Positions 27,811-37,269 of a stretch of DNA of 64,000 nt are shown in pieces (positions within the stretch are counted from its first letter, which is position 1; each line of letters starts with the position of its first letter). Origin of the DNA: Bacillota bacterium (GTDB lineage Bacteria; Bacillota; Dethiobacteria; DTU022). The position numbers were made by a program, and so were the translations under genes. The notes under the pieces were generated by a model. The model was not told where the DNA came from. It worked only from the letters and a program-made list of their open reading frames with translations, and did no database searches. The stretch covers positions 1-64,000 of the forward strand of contig JAABTH010000003.1 of assembly GCA_011389985.1 (NCBI GenBank), given 5' to 3'.

Positions 27811-28764
27811 TTGGTAAATGGTGAAGAGCTGAAAATATTCTGTGGAAGCGCTAACCGCGGTCTTGCTGAACAAATATCAGACTATATTAAAGTGCCTTTA
27901 GGTGACTGCGAGGTTAACCGTTTTAGTGATGGTGAAATTTCTATAAGTATCGGAGAAAGTGTGCGTGGCACGAATTCGTTCTTAATACAACCATTATGCG
28001 GCCCTATAAATGAAAGTATTATGGAGCTGCTAATAATAATTGATGCTCTTAAACGGGCTTCAGTTAAAACTGTGAATGCGGTAATACCTTATTATGCCTA
28101 TGCCAGGCAGGATCGCAAAACAAAAGCCCGCGACCCAATTACAGCGAAACTTTTGGCTGATTTAATTACAGCTGCCGGAGCCAGTCGCGTCGTTGCCATG
28201 GACTTGCATGCCGGTCAGATTCAGGGTTTTTTTAACATTCCCCTTGATCACCTGACTGCATTACCGATACTGGCCAACTATTTTAAACAAAAAAATATTG
28301 AAAACGGTGTGGTAGTTTCTCCTGACCTGGGAGGGGTAACCCGGGCCCGTGATCTGGCTAACCGCCTTGGAATGCCGATAGCAATTATTGAGAAGAAAAG
28401 ACCAGCTCCGAACCGGGCCGAAATAATGAATATAATTGGCGATGTCAAAGGTAAAACAGCAATTTTTATTGATGATATGATCGATACTGCAGGAACTTTA
28501 ACCCTTGGAGCCGAAGCATTGATTGGAGCGGAAGCCCGGGATGTTTATGCCTGTTGTACCCATCCTGTTTTTTCCGGTCCGGCGTTGAAGCGGCTCAGTG
28601 ACTCTTCTATTTCTGAAGTCGTTTACACCAATACGATACCTGTTGATAAAGGAATGCTCAGCGGATTAAGGGATTGTTTTAAGGAATTGTCAGTAGCTCC
28701 CCTGATTGGTGAAGCAATAATGCGGATACAAAATAAAATTTCGGTAAGCGAACTTTTTGATTAA
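27811..28764 (+). CDS. prs: Ribose-phosphate pyrophosphokinase
   Basis: Makes PRPP from ribose-5-phosphate and ATP. The 317 residues have the usual length and motifs: FCGSANRGLAEQI, the flexible loop YYAYARQDRKTKARDPI, DLHAGQIQGFF and the PRPP-binding loop FIDDMIDTAGTL. TTG start with aggaggg 8 bases upstream. Follows glmU as in B. subtilis (gcaD-prs-ctc). Its product feeds hpt and the nicotinate phosphoribosyltransferase in this window. Confidence 0.97.
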   Translation: MVNGEELKIFCGSANRGLAEQISDYIKVPLGDCEVNRFSDGEISISIGESVRGTNSFLIQPLCGPINESIMELLIIIDALKRASVKTVNAVIPYYAYARQDRKTKARDPITAKLLADLITAAGASRVVAMDLHAGQIQGFFNIPLDHLTALPILANYFKQKNIENGVVVSPDLGGVTRARDLANRLGMPIAIIEKKRPAPNRAEIMNIIGDVKGKTAIFIDDMIDTAGTLTLGAEALIGAEARDVYACCTHPVFSGPALKRLSDSSISEVVYTNTIPVDKGMLSGLRDCFKELSVAPLIGEAIMRIQNKISVSELFD

Positions 28765-28765
28765 G

Positions 28766-28794
28766 TTGATCTTAGTCGCTTCCTGAAGTATACT
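28766..28794 (+). promoter_or_regulatory. Promoter of ctc
   Basis: TTGATC (28766-28771), 17-bp spacer, TATACT (28789-28794), just after the prs stop. Sigma-A type rather than the sigma-B promoter of Bacillus ctc. Confidence 0.65.
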
Positions 28795-28817
28795 ATTTCA
28801 GAAGGAGGCTGGAATGA

Positions 28818-29510
28818 ATGGACAGAATGATATTGGAAGCACAGCTTCGTCCGACCATGACCAAAGGTGAACGCAAGCTACTGCGCTCTGAAGATAAAGT
28901 ACCTGCGGTTATTTATGGCAGGGGCGAAGACACACTACCCCTGACACTTGACGGACGTACTTTAAGACAAGTCTTAACATCCGGGGGAAGCAACGTTCTA
29001 GTTGATCTGGCAGTTAAAGCAAAAGGTAAAAAGACTCGCCAGGAAGCGGTAATGTTCAAAGATATTCAAAGGGATATCCTTGTTCAGGATCGGATTATTC
29101 ATGTTGATTTTATCCGAATTTCTATGACGGATAAAATTGAGGTTGCAGTTCACCTTAACTTTATCGGTGATCCTGCCGGTATTGATGAAGGCGGAGTGCT
29201 ATCATTGGTTAACAGGGAAGTTCAGGTTAAATGTTTGCCTGGTGATATTCCTGAGCAGTTCGATGTTGATATTTCAGAATTGAATATTGGTGACAGTGTC
29301 ACCGCAGATAGCCTGGTTTTAGAAGGTGAACTTGAACTTATTACTCCGCTTGATACAGTTCTTGCCCAGGTGCTGGCACCAATGGCGGAAGAAGAGCTTG
29401 AACCTGCTGTCGAGGAAGAACTTGAAGAAGGCGAAGAGGCTGCAGACGAAGAGACTGCTGAAGAAGCAGAAGACGAAGCCGAAGCTGATAAAGCAGAGGA
29501 AGAAAGCTAA
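28818..29510 (+). CDS. rplY: Ribosomal protein bL25, Ctc long form
   Basis: Binds 5S rRNA in the large subunit. The 230 residues contain the N-terminal L25 domain (KGERKLLRSEDKVPAVIYGRG, cut: KLLRSEDKVPAVIYG) and the C-terminal TL5/CTC beta domain (IHVDFIRISMTDKIEV). The last 45 residues are almost entirely Glu, Ala and Asp, an acidic tail. ATG start with aaggagg upstream. General stress role in Bacillus is known for Ctc; here only the ribosomal role is supported. Confidence 0.94.
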   Translation: MDRMILEAQLRPTMTKGERKLLRSEDKVPAVIYGRGEDTLPLTLDGRTLRQVLTSGGSNVLVDLAVKAKGKKTRQEAVMFKDIQRDILVQDRIIHVDFIRISMTDKIEVAVHLNFIGDPAGIDEGGVLSLVNREVQVKCLPGDIPEQFDVDISELNIGDSVTADSLVLEGELELITPLDTVLAQVLAPMAEEELEPAVEEELEEGEEAADEETAEEAEDEAEADKAEEES

Positions 29511-29537
29511 AATATTTGTAATAACAGTTTTTCCTGG

Positions 29538-29560
29538 TGCCCCTTTACGGAGGGGCATTA
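29538..29560 (+). terminator. Weak hairpin after rplY
   Basis: 7-bp stem TGCCCCT/AGGGGCA (29538-29544 with 29551-29557) with only a broken T-rich tail; pth follows at 29600. Probably partial termination. Confidence 0.45.
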
Positions 29561-29599
29561 TTCTTATTTATCTTTTTATCCGGTATTGGAGTGTAGTTA

Positions 29600-30178
29600 A
29601 TGTATCTTATAGTAGGGCTTGGCAATCCAGGAAAAGAATATGCCGGCAGCAGACATAACCTCGGTTTTCAAGTTGTTGAGGCGCTCTCACACCACCTGCA
29701 GATAAAAGGAACCAGCAATAAGCATTGGGCAATCATAGCCGCATCAAATTACAAGGGTGAGAAAGTTATGTTGGCCCAGCCAATAACTTACATGAACCTG
29801 AGTGGACGTGCCGTCAGGGAACTGGTGCGATACTATAAGGTTGAATTGTCCGATCTGCTGGTAATGTATGACGATTTGGATATTCCCCCAGGGTCTATTC
29901 GATTGCGGGCCGGGGGGGGCAGCGCCGGACACAGGGGTCTTCAATCTATCATTGATTCGCTTGGCACAAGTGAATTTCCCCGCCTGCGGATAGGCATCGG
30001 TAAAGCTCCGGATGGCATAGAAGCAGCCGAATATGTGCTTCTCCCTGTTGAAGAGCCTGACAAAACCCTTTTAAAAGAAGCAATAGAGCGGTCTGTAGAA
30101 GCAGTTCTCAATTTTATTGACAGCGGTTTGGAATCGGCAATGAATATTTATAATAAGGGGTTGTCATCTGCCGATTGA
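29600..30178 (+). CDS. pth: Peptidyl-tRNA hydrolase
   Basis: Releases peptides from prematurely dropped peptidyl-tRNA. The 192 residues are full length: IVGLGNPGKEYAGSRHNLGF with the catalytic His near 20, the YMNLSG loop, MYDDLDIPPGSIRLR with the conserved Asp, and GGSAGHRGLQSI. ATG start with a gag site. Equivalent to B. subtilis spoVC. A hairpin overlaps the stop codon. Confidence 0.96.
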   Translation: MYLIVGLGNPGKEYAGSRHNLGFQVVEALSHHLQIKGTSNKHWAIIAASNYKGEKVMLAQPITYMNLSGRAVRELVRYYKVELSDLLVMYDDLDIPPGSIRLRAGGGSAGHRGLQSIIDSLGTSEFPRLRIGIGKAPDGIEAAEYVLLPVEEPDKTLLKEAIERSVEAVLNFIDSGLESAMNIYNKGLSSAD

Positions 30179-30197
30179 TGTGATAACCCTTTATTTC
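30155..30197 (+). terminator. Probable terminator of pth
   Basis: 12-bp stem (30155-30166 with 30181-30192, two G-T pairs) spanning the stop codon, followed by attttc-like T-rich sequence. Confidence 0.65.
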
Positions 30198-30227
30198 AAT
30201 ATAAATATAATTAAATGTGATGCAGAA

Positions 30228-30380
30228 GGAAAGTAGATCGGACAGGCTTTCCATCCAGAAAGGTTGGATCACAGGCTGAAAGTCCTTTCCGGCAGGTAGG
30301 GCGCATACAGAGGTGACGAAAAAACGTCATATTATTGACCCGACCACTTTCTTCAGGGGTTAATAGTGGCTGTTCCTCTG
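30228..30380 (+). ncRNA. Unidentified structured RNA element upstream of mfd
   Basis: The 309 bases between pth and mfd contain dense nested pairing. Domain 1: GGAAA/TTTCC (30228-30232 with 30286-30290), GGAC/GTCC (30240-30243 with 30282-30285), ATCC/GGAT (30253-30256 with 30266-30269), with a 5' bulge gtagatc and a GGCTGAAAG segment reminiscent of a T-box stem I. Domain 2: CAGAGG/CCTCTG (30308-30313 with 30375-30380) enclosing TGACG-A6-CGTCA (30314-30329) and a 9-bp stem TATTGACCC/GGGTTAATA (30333-30341 with 30357-30365), whose loop CCACT can pair with AGTGG just downstream as a pseudoknot. No T-box sequence or known riboswitch core was recognised. Confidence 0.45.
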
Positions 30381-30398
30381 CAGGCACTATTTAAGCTG

Positions 30399-30407
30399 TG
30401 GTATAAT
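30399..30407 (+). promoter_or_regulatory. Extended -10 promoter of mfd
   Basis: TGgTATAAT (30399-30407) with no good -35. Transcription would start near 30414, directly before the hairpin at 30419. Confidence 0.55.
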
Positions 30408-30418
30408 GTAGAAATCAA

Positions 30419-30446
30419 CGGGGGATCAAATAATTCCCCGCTCTTT
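30419..30446 (+). terminator. Attenuator-like hairpin before mfd
   Basis: 8-bp stem CGGGGGAT/ATTCCCCG (30419-30426 with 30433-30440), 6-base loop, then CTCTTTT. It ends 41 bases before the mfd start, so it could stop transcripts from upstream or attenuate mfd. Confidence 0.55.
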
Positions 30447-30487
30447 TGGTGTACTCTTAATAATGTAATCCCAGGGGGATAAAAATT

Positions 30488-33400
30488 TTGCTTGGAGATC
30501 TTTTAAAATTATGGCATGGGGATAAATCATTTAAATCCCTTTCTGAAGGTTTAATGAAGAATAATAGTTACAGGGCTGCTGTTACAGGACTGGATGGCAG
30601 CGCTCGCATATATTTTATGGCTGCCCTGGCAATGTTGCATGATCAGAAGACGGTTGTGATCACAGCAGATATGGCCCGGGCTGAAAAAGTTTTTACGGAG
30701 CTTGATGCATTCATGCCCGGATCGGTTGGTTTAATGCCAGCCCGTGAATTTTTTGTAAGCGCTGAGGTGGAATCACGTAGTGAAGAAATGCAGCATAAGC
30801 GCCTTCGTTACCTTCAATGGGTAAACAATGATGAAAAGGGAATTTGTGTTGCGCCGGCTTCTGCTTTTATTACAAGAGCTATTCCGCCTGCAATATGGAA
30901 CAGCCTTGGCTTAGAACTTGAAATAGGGCAGCGGCTGAACCGGCAAGATCTGATTGACCATTTGTTTGAAAGTGGTTATGAAAGGGTATCGTTAACTGAA
31001 ACAGCTGGACAATTCAGTGCCCGTGGTGATATTGTCGATATTTTCCCGCCCGGACAGGAAAATCCAGTAAGGGTTGAACTTTTTGATGAAGAGATCGAGT
31101 CACTCCGTTACTATGATCCGGCCACCCAGCGAACTACTGAAAAACTAAAGAACATTTATGTTTTTGCCGCACGAGAATTGATGCTACCGGCAGCTTACCT
31201 GGAAGATGGCATTAAATTAATCAATAAAAGACTGGAAAAAGCTCTTTCGGGTTTGCGGCGCCGCAGTGAAAATGAGGCTGCCGCGAAACTTAATCAACAG
31301 GTAATCAGGCATCTTGAACGATTGGAACATCCTGAAGGACTTGATTTACTCAGTTCATACCTGACTTTTTTCTACACCGGAGAGTACTCTATGCTTGATT
31401 ACCTTCCTGAAGGAAGCTTGGTTATAGCTGAAGAACCTCACGATATAGTAGAAAAGAGCAGAAGATTACATAAAGAATTAAAAGAATACAATACCGGACT
31501 TTTACTTGAGGCGGAAATGGTCGATTCAGGTCAAGAGCAGCTCTGGAGGGTAGAAGAAGTTTTATCCCGTCCTTCATACCCTCTAATTGGCTGTTCACTG
31601 TTTTCCGGAACGGGAGGTTTATTTGCTCCAGGGGCAAGCTACAGTATTGATACAAAAGCTGCACCTGTTTATCATGGCCAATGGGATTTATTAAAAAGTG
31701 ATTACTATAAATGGCTTGTAGAAGGTTTTAAGATTTACCTTGTAGCTGGTTCAGAGCAGCGAGGACAGGGCATGCGCGATATAATTACAGAACAGCTAAA
31801 AGGAAGCATGATTGACGGAGATAATTATGCCGAATCAGTTGGAGACAGCGATCAGCTGAAACTTGAGCTGATTACCGGTAACCTTGAAGAGGGTTTTATT
31901 GCTCCATCAATGAAAATAGTTGCTTTAACAGAGCACAATATAATCCCTCGCAGGAAAAAGAAAAGGCGGTTTGTAGCTAAAGATGAAGGCATCAGGTTAA
32001 GTGATTATCGTGAGCTGGCAGTGGGCGATTATGTGGTTCATGAACAGCATGGCATCGGGCTTTATCAGGGACTGCACACTTTGGAAGTGAGCGGTGTCAA
32101 ACGGGACTATCTCTTATTAAAATACAGGGGCACAGATAAACTATACCTGCCAATTGAACAGGTTGGTATGATCCAGAAATATTCAGGCGGTAACGGTCCT
32201 ACTCCCAGGTTACACAGCCTTGGCGGAGCAGAATGGCAGCGTCTTAAGAATAGAGTTAACCGCTCAGTTGAAGAGCTGGCCCGGGAGTTGTTGTCGTTGT
32301 ATGCCGCGCGCCAGGCGGTGGAAGGATACCGGTTTGGCCCCGATCATCCCTGGCAGCAGGAATTTGAGACAAACTTTCCATACGAAGAAACCCCTGATCA
32401 GGTGCGCGCCATTGCGGAAGTGAAAAGTGATTTGGAAAAAATTAATCCTATGGATCGCCTCATTTGTGGTGATGTTGGTTACGGTAAAACAGAAGTGGCT
32501 ATGCGGGCAGCTTTTAAAGTGGTATTGGAAGGCAAACAGGTAGCTGTACTTGTGCCCACAACAGTTTTAGCCCAGCAGCATTATCGCACTTTCAGGGAAA
32601 GATTTAAGGGTTTCCCGGTTAAAGTGGCTCAGCTAAGTCGTTTTGTATCTAGCTCAGCGCAAAAACAAATTATCAAAGATTTGGCTGACGGCAAAATTGA
32701 TATTGTTATAGGAACGCATCGCCTGCTATCAAAAGATATCAGTTTTAATGATTTGGGTCTGCTGGTGGTCGATGAGGAACAGCGCTTCGGGGTTAAGCAG
32801 AAAGAAAAGATGAAGCAGATGAGGCTGGAAGTTGATACTCTTGCTATGACTGCAACGCCAATTCCCCGAACACTTCACCTGTCGCTTGCAGGGGCACGGG
32901 ATTTTAGCATTATAGATACACCTCCCGAGGATCGTTACCCGGTTCAGACTTATGTAATGGAATACTCGGAAAACCTGATCAAAGAGGCAGTGCATCGTGA
33001 AATGAATCGCCAGGGTCAGGTATTTATTGTATTTAACAAGGTTGCCCGAATCAATGCTTTTGCTGAAAAAATTCAGGATCTTTTTCCTGGTGTTGAAATT
33101 GCCGTAGGGCACGGACAGATGCCGGAAAAAGTTCTGGAAAGAGTAATGACTGATTTCCAGGAAGGGTATTACCAGGTCCTGGTTAGTTCAACTATAATTG
33201 AATCAGGGCTTGATATACCAAATGTGAATACCCTGATTGTATGTGAGGCGGATCAATTTGGCCTTGCACAGTTATACCAGATCAGGGGCAGGGTTGGTCG
33301 TTCGAACCGCTTGGCCTATGCCTACCTTACTTACCGGAAAGATAAAGTAGTGTCAGAAGCGGCCCGGAAACGCTTGAGAGCAATTAAAGAATTTACTGAA

Positions 33401-34045
33401 CTTGGATCTGGTTTTAAAATCGCACTGCGCGATCTTGAAATAAGGGGAGCAGGCAATATACTTGGTGCCGAGCAGCACGGTTTTATAGCAGAGGTGGGGT
33501 TTGACCTGTATGTCAAATTGCTTGACCAGGCTGTCGCCGAACTGAAAAATGAAAAACCAGAAGTCAAGGCCGAGCCACGCCTTGAGCTTCTGGTTAGCGC
33601 TTTTCTCCCCTCCTCATATATTACGGCTCAGGATCAGAAGATTGATTTTTACCAGCGAATATTCAAAGCTTCGTCTAATGAAGAGTTAGCTGAAATTGAG
33701 GAAGAAATGATTGATCGTTATGCTTCCCCGCCGGAACCTGTTCGAGCCCTTCTTAAGGTAGCCTATATCAGGATTCTTTCTACCCAATTAAGGATTGAAT
33801 TGATCAAACAGAAGCAGAACGAGATAATAATTCAATTTGCAAGAAGTGTATTTTCCGATCCGGCACAGGTTAGCCAGGTGACGGATACATTTAAAGGTCA
33901 TTTCAAAATTGTGTCAAGACATCCCCTCTCTTTAAAGTTAGCTAATAGTGACAGGCGGGTGATTACGCTTAATGAACTGGCAGCCTTTCTCGACTCTCTT
34001 CAAACAATTAATGCTGCTGAAGTCGGTAGTAACCAGAATGTTTAG
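30488..34045 (+). CDS. mfd: Transcription-repair coupling factor
   Basis: Removes stalled RNA polymerase from DNA lesions and recruits UvrA. The 1185 residues include the UvrB-like N-terminal module (TAGQFSARGDIVDIFPPG), the RNA-polymerase-interacting CarD-like domain (GDYVVHEQHGIGLYQGL, about 515-531), the RecG-like translocase with Walker A GDVGYGKTE and VVDEEQRFG, the TRG-type motif region and a C-terminal TRCF domain. TTG start with ccaggggg upstream. Full length, no interruption. The fin/yabK gene found before mfd in Bacillus is absent. Confidence 0.97.
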   Translation: MLGDLLKLWHGDKSFKSLSEGLMKNNSYRAAVTGLDGSARIYFMAALAMLHDQKTVVITADMARAEKVFTELDAFMPGSVGLMPAREFFVSAEVESRSEEMQHKRLRYLQWVNNDEKGICVAPASAFITRAIPPAIWNSLGLELEIGQRLNRQDLIDHLFESGYERVSLTETAGQFSARGDIVDIFPPGQENPVRVELFDEEIESLRYYDPATQRTTEKLKNIYVFAARELMLPAAYLEDGIKLINKRLEKALSGLRRRSENEAAAKLNQQVIRHLERLEHPEGLDLLSSYLTFFYTGEYSMLDYLPEGSLVIAEEPHDIVEKSRRLHKELKEYNTGLLLEAEMVDSGQEQLWRVEEVLSRPSYPLIGCSLFSGTGGLFAPGASYSIDTKAAPVYHGQWDLLKSDYYKWLVEGFKIYLVAGSEQRGQGMRDIITEQLKGSMIDGDNYAESVGDSDQLKLELITGNLEEGFIAPSMKIVALTEHNIIPRRKKKRRFVAKDEGIRLSDYRELAVGDYVVHEQHGIGLYQGLHTLEVSGVKRDYLLLKYRGTDKLYLPIEQVGMIQKYSGGNGPTPRLHSLGGAEWQRLKNRVNRSVEELARELLSLYAARQAVEGYRFGPDHPWQQEFETNFPYEETPDQVRAIAEVKSDLEKINPMDRLICGDVGYGKTEVAMRAAFKVVLEGKQVAVLVPTTVLAQQHYRTFRERFKGFPVKVAQLSRFVSSSAQKQIIKDLADGKIDIVIGTHRLLSKDISFNDLGLLVVDEEQRFGVKQKEKMKQMRLEVDTLAMTATPIPRTLHLSLAGARDFSIIDTPPEDRYPVQTYVMEYSENLIKEAVHREMNRQGQVFIVFNKVARINAFAEKIQDLFPGVEIAVGHGQMPEKVLERVMTDFQEGYYQVLVSSTIIESGLDIPNVNTLIVCEADQFGLAQLYQIRGRVGRSNRLAYAYLTYRKDKVVSEAARKRLRAIKEFTELGSGFKIALRDLEIRGAGNILGAEQHGFIAEVGFDLYVKLLDQAVAELKNEKPEVKAEPRLELLVSAFLPSSYITAQDQKIDFYQRIFKASSNEELAEIEEEMIDRYASPPEPVRALLKVAYIRILSTQLRIELIKQKQNEIIIQFARSVFSDPAQVSQVTDTFKGHFKIVSRHPLSLKLANSDRRVITLNELAAFLDSLQTINAAEVGSNQNV

Positions 34046-34091
34046 CTGTTATAATACAGGTCAGAAATAACTATGAGGCAGGTTTTATAAT

Positions 34092-35723
34092 TTGACCAGC
34101 AGTAATGTTTCATTTGTCAGGGGTGCAGCTATACTTGCTCTAACCGGAGTGGTTGCACGGGTAATAGGGGCGGTCTTTCGAATTATATTAGCCGCAATAC
34201 TCGGAGATGAGGGGATTGGTCTATATCAGTATGCTTACCCAATATATTCAACCTTACTGGTAATTTCAACAGCCGGTGTTCCGGTTGCCCTTTCAAAAAT
34301 CATGGCAGAAAAAATTGCTCTTAACGATTATAATGAAGCTTTACGTGTTTTCCGCATCGCATTTGCCATTTTGACTTTGAGCGGTTTGGTCATTGCCATT
34401 GCCTTGCTGCTGGGTGCCGAATATATTGCTTTATACCTGGTAAAAGATATTAAAGCCTATTATCCCCTGCTTGCCGTTTCGCCCGCAATATTTTTTGTTA
34501 CTATAATGGCTTCCCTGCGCGGATTCTTCCAGGGACAACAAAATATGACTCCGACAGCGGTTTCGCAACTTCTGGAACAGCTTGTCAGAGTTGGTTTTTC
34601 TATATTTATGGTTGTTCTTTTGTTGCCTTTGGGGCTTGAATATGCATCAGCAGGAGCAACATCCGGCGCTTCAGCCGGCGGTCTGGCTGGTCTTGTAATG
34701 CTCGGTCTCCTCTATTTCAGGCGCCGGCGTCTGCTTACCAATGAAGCCGGTGCTGTACGGCTGACTGAACCGGAAACTGCATTTAAGATTATCAGACGTA
34801 TTTTCAGCCTGGCTATCCCCGTTACAATAGGCGGTCTGGTTATACCACTAATTAACCTGATTGACCTTGCTGTTGTGCCGCGGCAGCTTCAGGCGGCCGG
34901 ATTTGATATCGAAACTGCGCGGGCGCTTTACGGACAGTTGACCGGAATGGCCGGCTCAGTTGTTTATTTTCCAAATGTAATTGCTCTTGCTCTCAGTATT
35001 AGCCTGGTTCCGTCTATTTCGGAAGCTGTTACTCTTGGAAACAGAACTCTTATTCAGAACCGTTCTAACATTGCCGTGAAGCTGACTGTCCTATTTTCAC
35101 TGCCATCTGCTCTGGGGCTGTTTCTGCTGGCTGAGCCGATAACGGTTCTGCTTTTCAAAAATGCTCAAGCAGGTTTTGCACTGTCCTATTTATCATGGTC
35201 GGTCATTCCCCTCTGTCTTTATGTTACAACTACCGGTTTAATACAAGGTTTGGGCAAACCGATTATTCCGGCCTTCAATATGCTTTACGGAGGTATCGTA
35301 AAGACTGTTCTTGCCTGGTTTTTGACAGCAGTACCAAGCCTCAACGTAGGTGGCGCTGCGCTTGCCTCGGTTATTGGCATCGGTGTAGCTGCCGCCCTTA
35401 ATTTATATCAGGTTCACCGTCTGACGGGCTGGCGCGGTAGTATACGTGAACTGGTTTTACTGCCATTGGCAGGGGTGTCGCTGATGTCGGTATTGGTATA
35501 CACAGCTTATCATGGCCTGACCTATATTGGGGAACCAATGCTATCTTCCGGGCGACTGAATGCGGTTGCCACCCTGTCAGCAATCATTATTGGAATTGCT
35601 GTATATGGCATTATGCTTTTATTGTCCGGTGGCCTGACCAAAGATGAGCTGGTTATGGTTCCTTATTTCGGTCCGTACCTGGTGCGATTAGTAGAGCGAT
35701 TCAGTATTATACGTGATTCCTGA
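34092..35723 (+). CDS. MOP/MATE-type flippase (SpoVB/YabM, MurJ-like)
   Basis: Polytopic membrane protein of 543 residues with about 14 hydrophobic helices. The start FVRGAAILALTGVVARVIGA and GDEGIGLYQYAYPIYSTLL belong to the polysaccharide-biosynthesis branch of the MOP superfamily that includes SpoVB and the lipid II flippase Amj/MurJ group. TTG start with gaggcagg. Located between mfd and yabN exactly as yabM in B. subtilis. A role in moving lipid-linked envelope precursors is inferred; a sporulation-specific role is not supported here. Confidence 0.85.
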   Translation: MTSSNVSFVRGAAILALTGVVARVIGAVFRIILAAILGDEGIGLYQYAYPIYSTLLVISTAGVPVALSKIMAEKIALNDYNEALRVFRIAFAILTLSGLVIAIALLLGAEYIALYLVKDIKAYYPLLAVSPAIFFVTIMASLRGFFQGQQNMTPTAVSQLLEQLVRVGFSIFMVVLLLPLGLEYASAGATSGASAGGLAGLVMLGLLYFRRRRLLTNEAGAVRLTEPETAFKIIRRIFSLAIPVTIGGLVIPLINLIDLAVVPRQLQAAGFDIETARALYGQLTGMAGSVVYFPNVIALALSISLVPSISEAVTLGNRTLIQNRSNIAVKLTVLFSLPSALGLFLLAEPITVLLFKNAQAGFALSYLSWSVIPLCLYVTTTGLIQGLGKPIIPAFNMLYGGIVKTVLAWFLTAVPSLNVGGAALASVIGIGVAAALNLYQVHRLTGWRGSIRELVLLPLAGVSLMSVLVYTAYHGLTYIGEPMLSSGRLNAVATLSAIIIGIAVYGIMLLLSGGLTKDELVMVPYFGPYLVRLVERFSIIRDS

Positions 35724-35736
35724 GGAGTTGTTGTTC

Positions 35737-37191
35737 ATGGGTAAAATAATTATTATCGGCCTTGGGCCGGGTAGCCCAGGGAATGTGACAGAAGAAGCCA
35801 GGCGTTACCTTGCCGGGGCTAATCCTGTTTATTTCCGAACACTGAAGCATCCTGCCGCCCGTTATTTTGCTGGTAAAAGAAAAGATAGTGTGTCTTTTGA
35901 TCAGCTTTATGCAAAAAGTAAAAACTTTGAAGAAGTATATCGTTCTATAACAAAAAAGTTGCTTTTATCTGCCCAGAATAACAACACAGTTTGTTATGCC
36001 GTGCCCGGACATCCTTCCGTGGGTGAAGCAACCGTAGACCGATTGCGTCGTATCGCCCCAAAGCTAGGCGTAAAATTAAAAATTGTGGCCGGTTTGAGCT
36101 TTCTTGAGCCTATCATGAATCTTCTGAAAATTGACCTGCTTGAGGGCGTAACTGTATATGACGCTCTTGCTCTCGATGATCTGAAAGAACCGTGTAGAAC
36201 CCATTTTATTCTGGCCCAGGTTTATAACCGGGTTATTGCTTCAAGGGTGAAGTTAAAGCTGCTTGATTTATATCCTCCTGATTACCCGGTAACTATTATT
36301 ACAGCAGCCGGTATGTCCCGGGAAGAAACGAAAACATTTCATTTGTCTGCCATTGATCATCAGGACAGTTTTAACCATTACACAACCCTGTATCTACATC
36401 CTTTTCAAACTCCGGGTATGGGTGAGCTAATTGAAATAATGGCCAAACTTCGTGCACAGGATGGCTGCCCCTGGGACAGACAGCAGACTCATCTCAGCCT
36501 GAGACAATATTTGGTAGAAGAAGCCTACGAAGTTGTGGCTGCTATTGATCAGAATAATGATGCTGAGTTGAAGACAGAGTTGGGAGATCTGTTGCTTCAG
36601 GTGGTGTTTCACAGTCAGATTGCCCGTGAAGAAAACCGTTTTGATTTTTCAGAGGTAATAAAAGCTATTTGCACAAAACTGGTCAGGCGCCACCCTCATG
36701 TTTTTGGTGCGGAGAAAGCTGCTGATGCATCAGAAGTTAAAGCGCTGTGGGAGCAGATCAAGGCTGATGAGCGAAATGATGGAAGAGATGGTAATAAGAT
36801 ATTTGTTGATCATGCCCTGCCGGCGCTCTTAAAAGCATACAAACTGCAAAAAAGGGCTGCTGATCTCGGGTTTGACTGGCCCACTGTTCGAGGTCCGCTT
36901 GAGAAAGCCGATGAAGAGCTGGGTGAGCTGAAAGAAGCCTTTCAAAATAATGATACGGCGGCAATTGAAGAAGAGCTGGGTGATTACCTGTTTACCATAG
37001 TTAACATAGCCCGTTTCCTTAAGGTAAACCCTGAGATAGCGCTGGGCAAGACGATCGATAAATTCATTGAACGGTTTAAATATATATTGGATCAAGTGGA
37101 TAAAACAGGAAAAGATATGGAAGATTTTAACCTGGAAGTGCTCGATCATTGGTGGAATGAGGCTAAAAAAATAAGGAAAGTAAGTAAATAA
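35737..37191 (+). CDS. yabN: MazG nucleotide pyrophosphohydrolase with tetrapyrrole-methylase domain (YabN)
   Basis: Fusion protein of 484 residues. Residues 1-220 are a SAM-dependent tetrapyrrole-methylase-like domain (IGLGPGSPGN at 6-15; YAVPGHPSVGE). Residues 230-484 hold two MazG modules (LRAQDGCPWDRQQTHLSLR with EEAYEV, and LGDLLLQVVFHSQIAREE; then a second EExGD set) that hydrolyse NTPs to NMPs. ATG 35737 is preferred over an upstream in-frame ATG at 35713 because it follows tgaggag. Overlaps nothing; HU follows. Confidence 0.93.
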   Translation: MGKIIIIGLGPGSPGNVTEEARRYLAGANPVYFRTLKHPAARYFAGKRKDSVSFDQLYAKSKNFEEVYRSITKKLLLSAQNNNTVCYAVPGHPSVGEATVDRLRRIAPKLGVKLKIVAGLSFLEPIMNLLKIDLLEGVTVYDALALDDLKEPCRTHFILAQVYNRVIASRVKLKLLDLYPPDYPVTIITAAGMSREETKTFHLSAIDHQDSFNHYTTLYLHPFQTPGMGELIEIMAKLRAQDGCPWDRQQTHLSLRQYLVEEAYEVVAAIDQNNDAELKTELGDLLLQVVFHSQIAREENRFDFSEVIKAICTKLVRRHPHVFGAEKAADASEVKALWEQIKADERNDGRDGNKIFVDHALPALLKAYKLQKRAADLGFDWPTVRGPLEKADEELGELKEAFQNNDTAAIEEELGDYLFTIVNIARFLKVNPEIALGKTIDKFIERFKYILDQVDKTGKDMEDFNLEVLDHWWNEAKKIRKVSK

Positions 37192-37269
37192 AGCAGGAAT
37201 CTTCAAAATAAAAGCGAATAACGTTAAACATTAAGGGAATCTTATTATGTATGAGGAGGGCTTTATAAA

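Noticed and set aside
30228-30380. T-box riboswitch
   Set aside because: Stem-I-like features are present, but there is no specifier followed by a T-box antiterminator, and mfd is not an amino-acid gene; reported as an unidentified structure instead.
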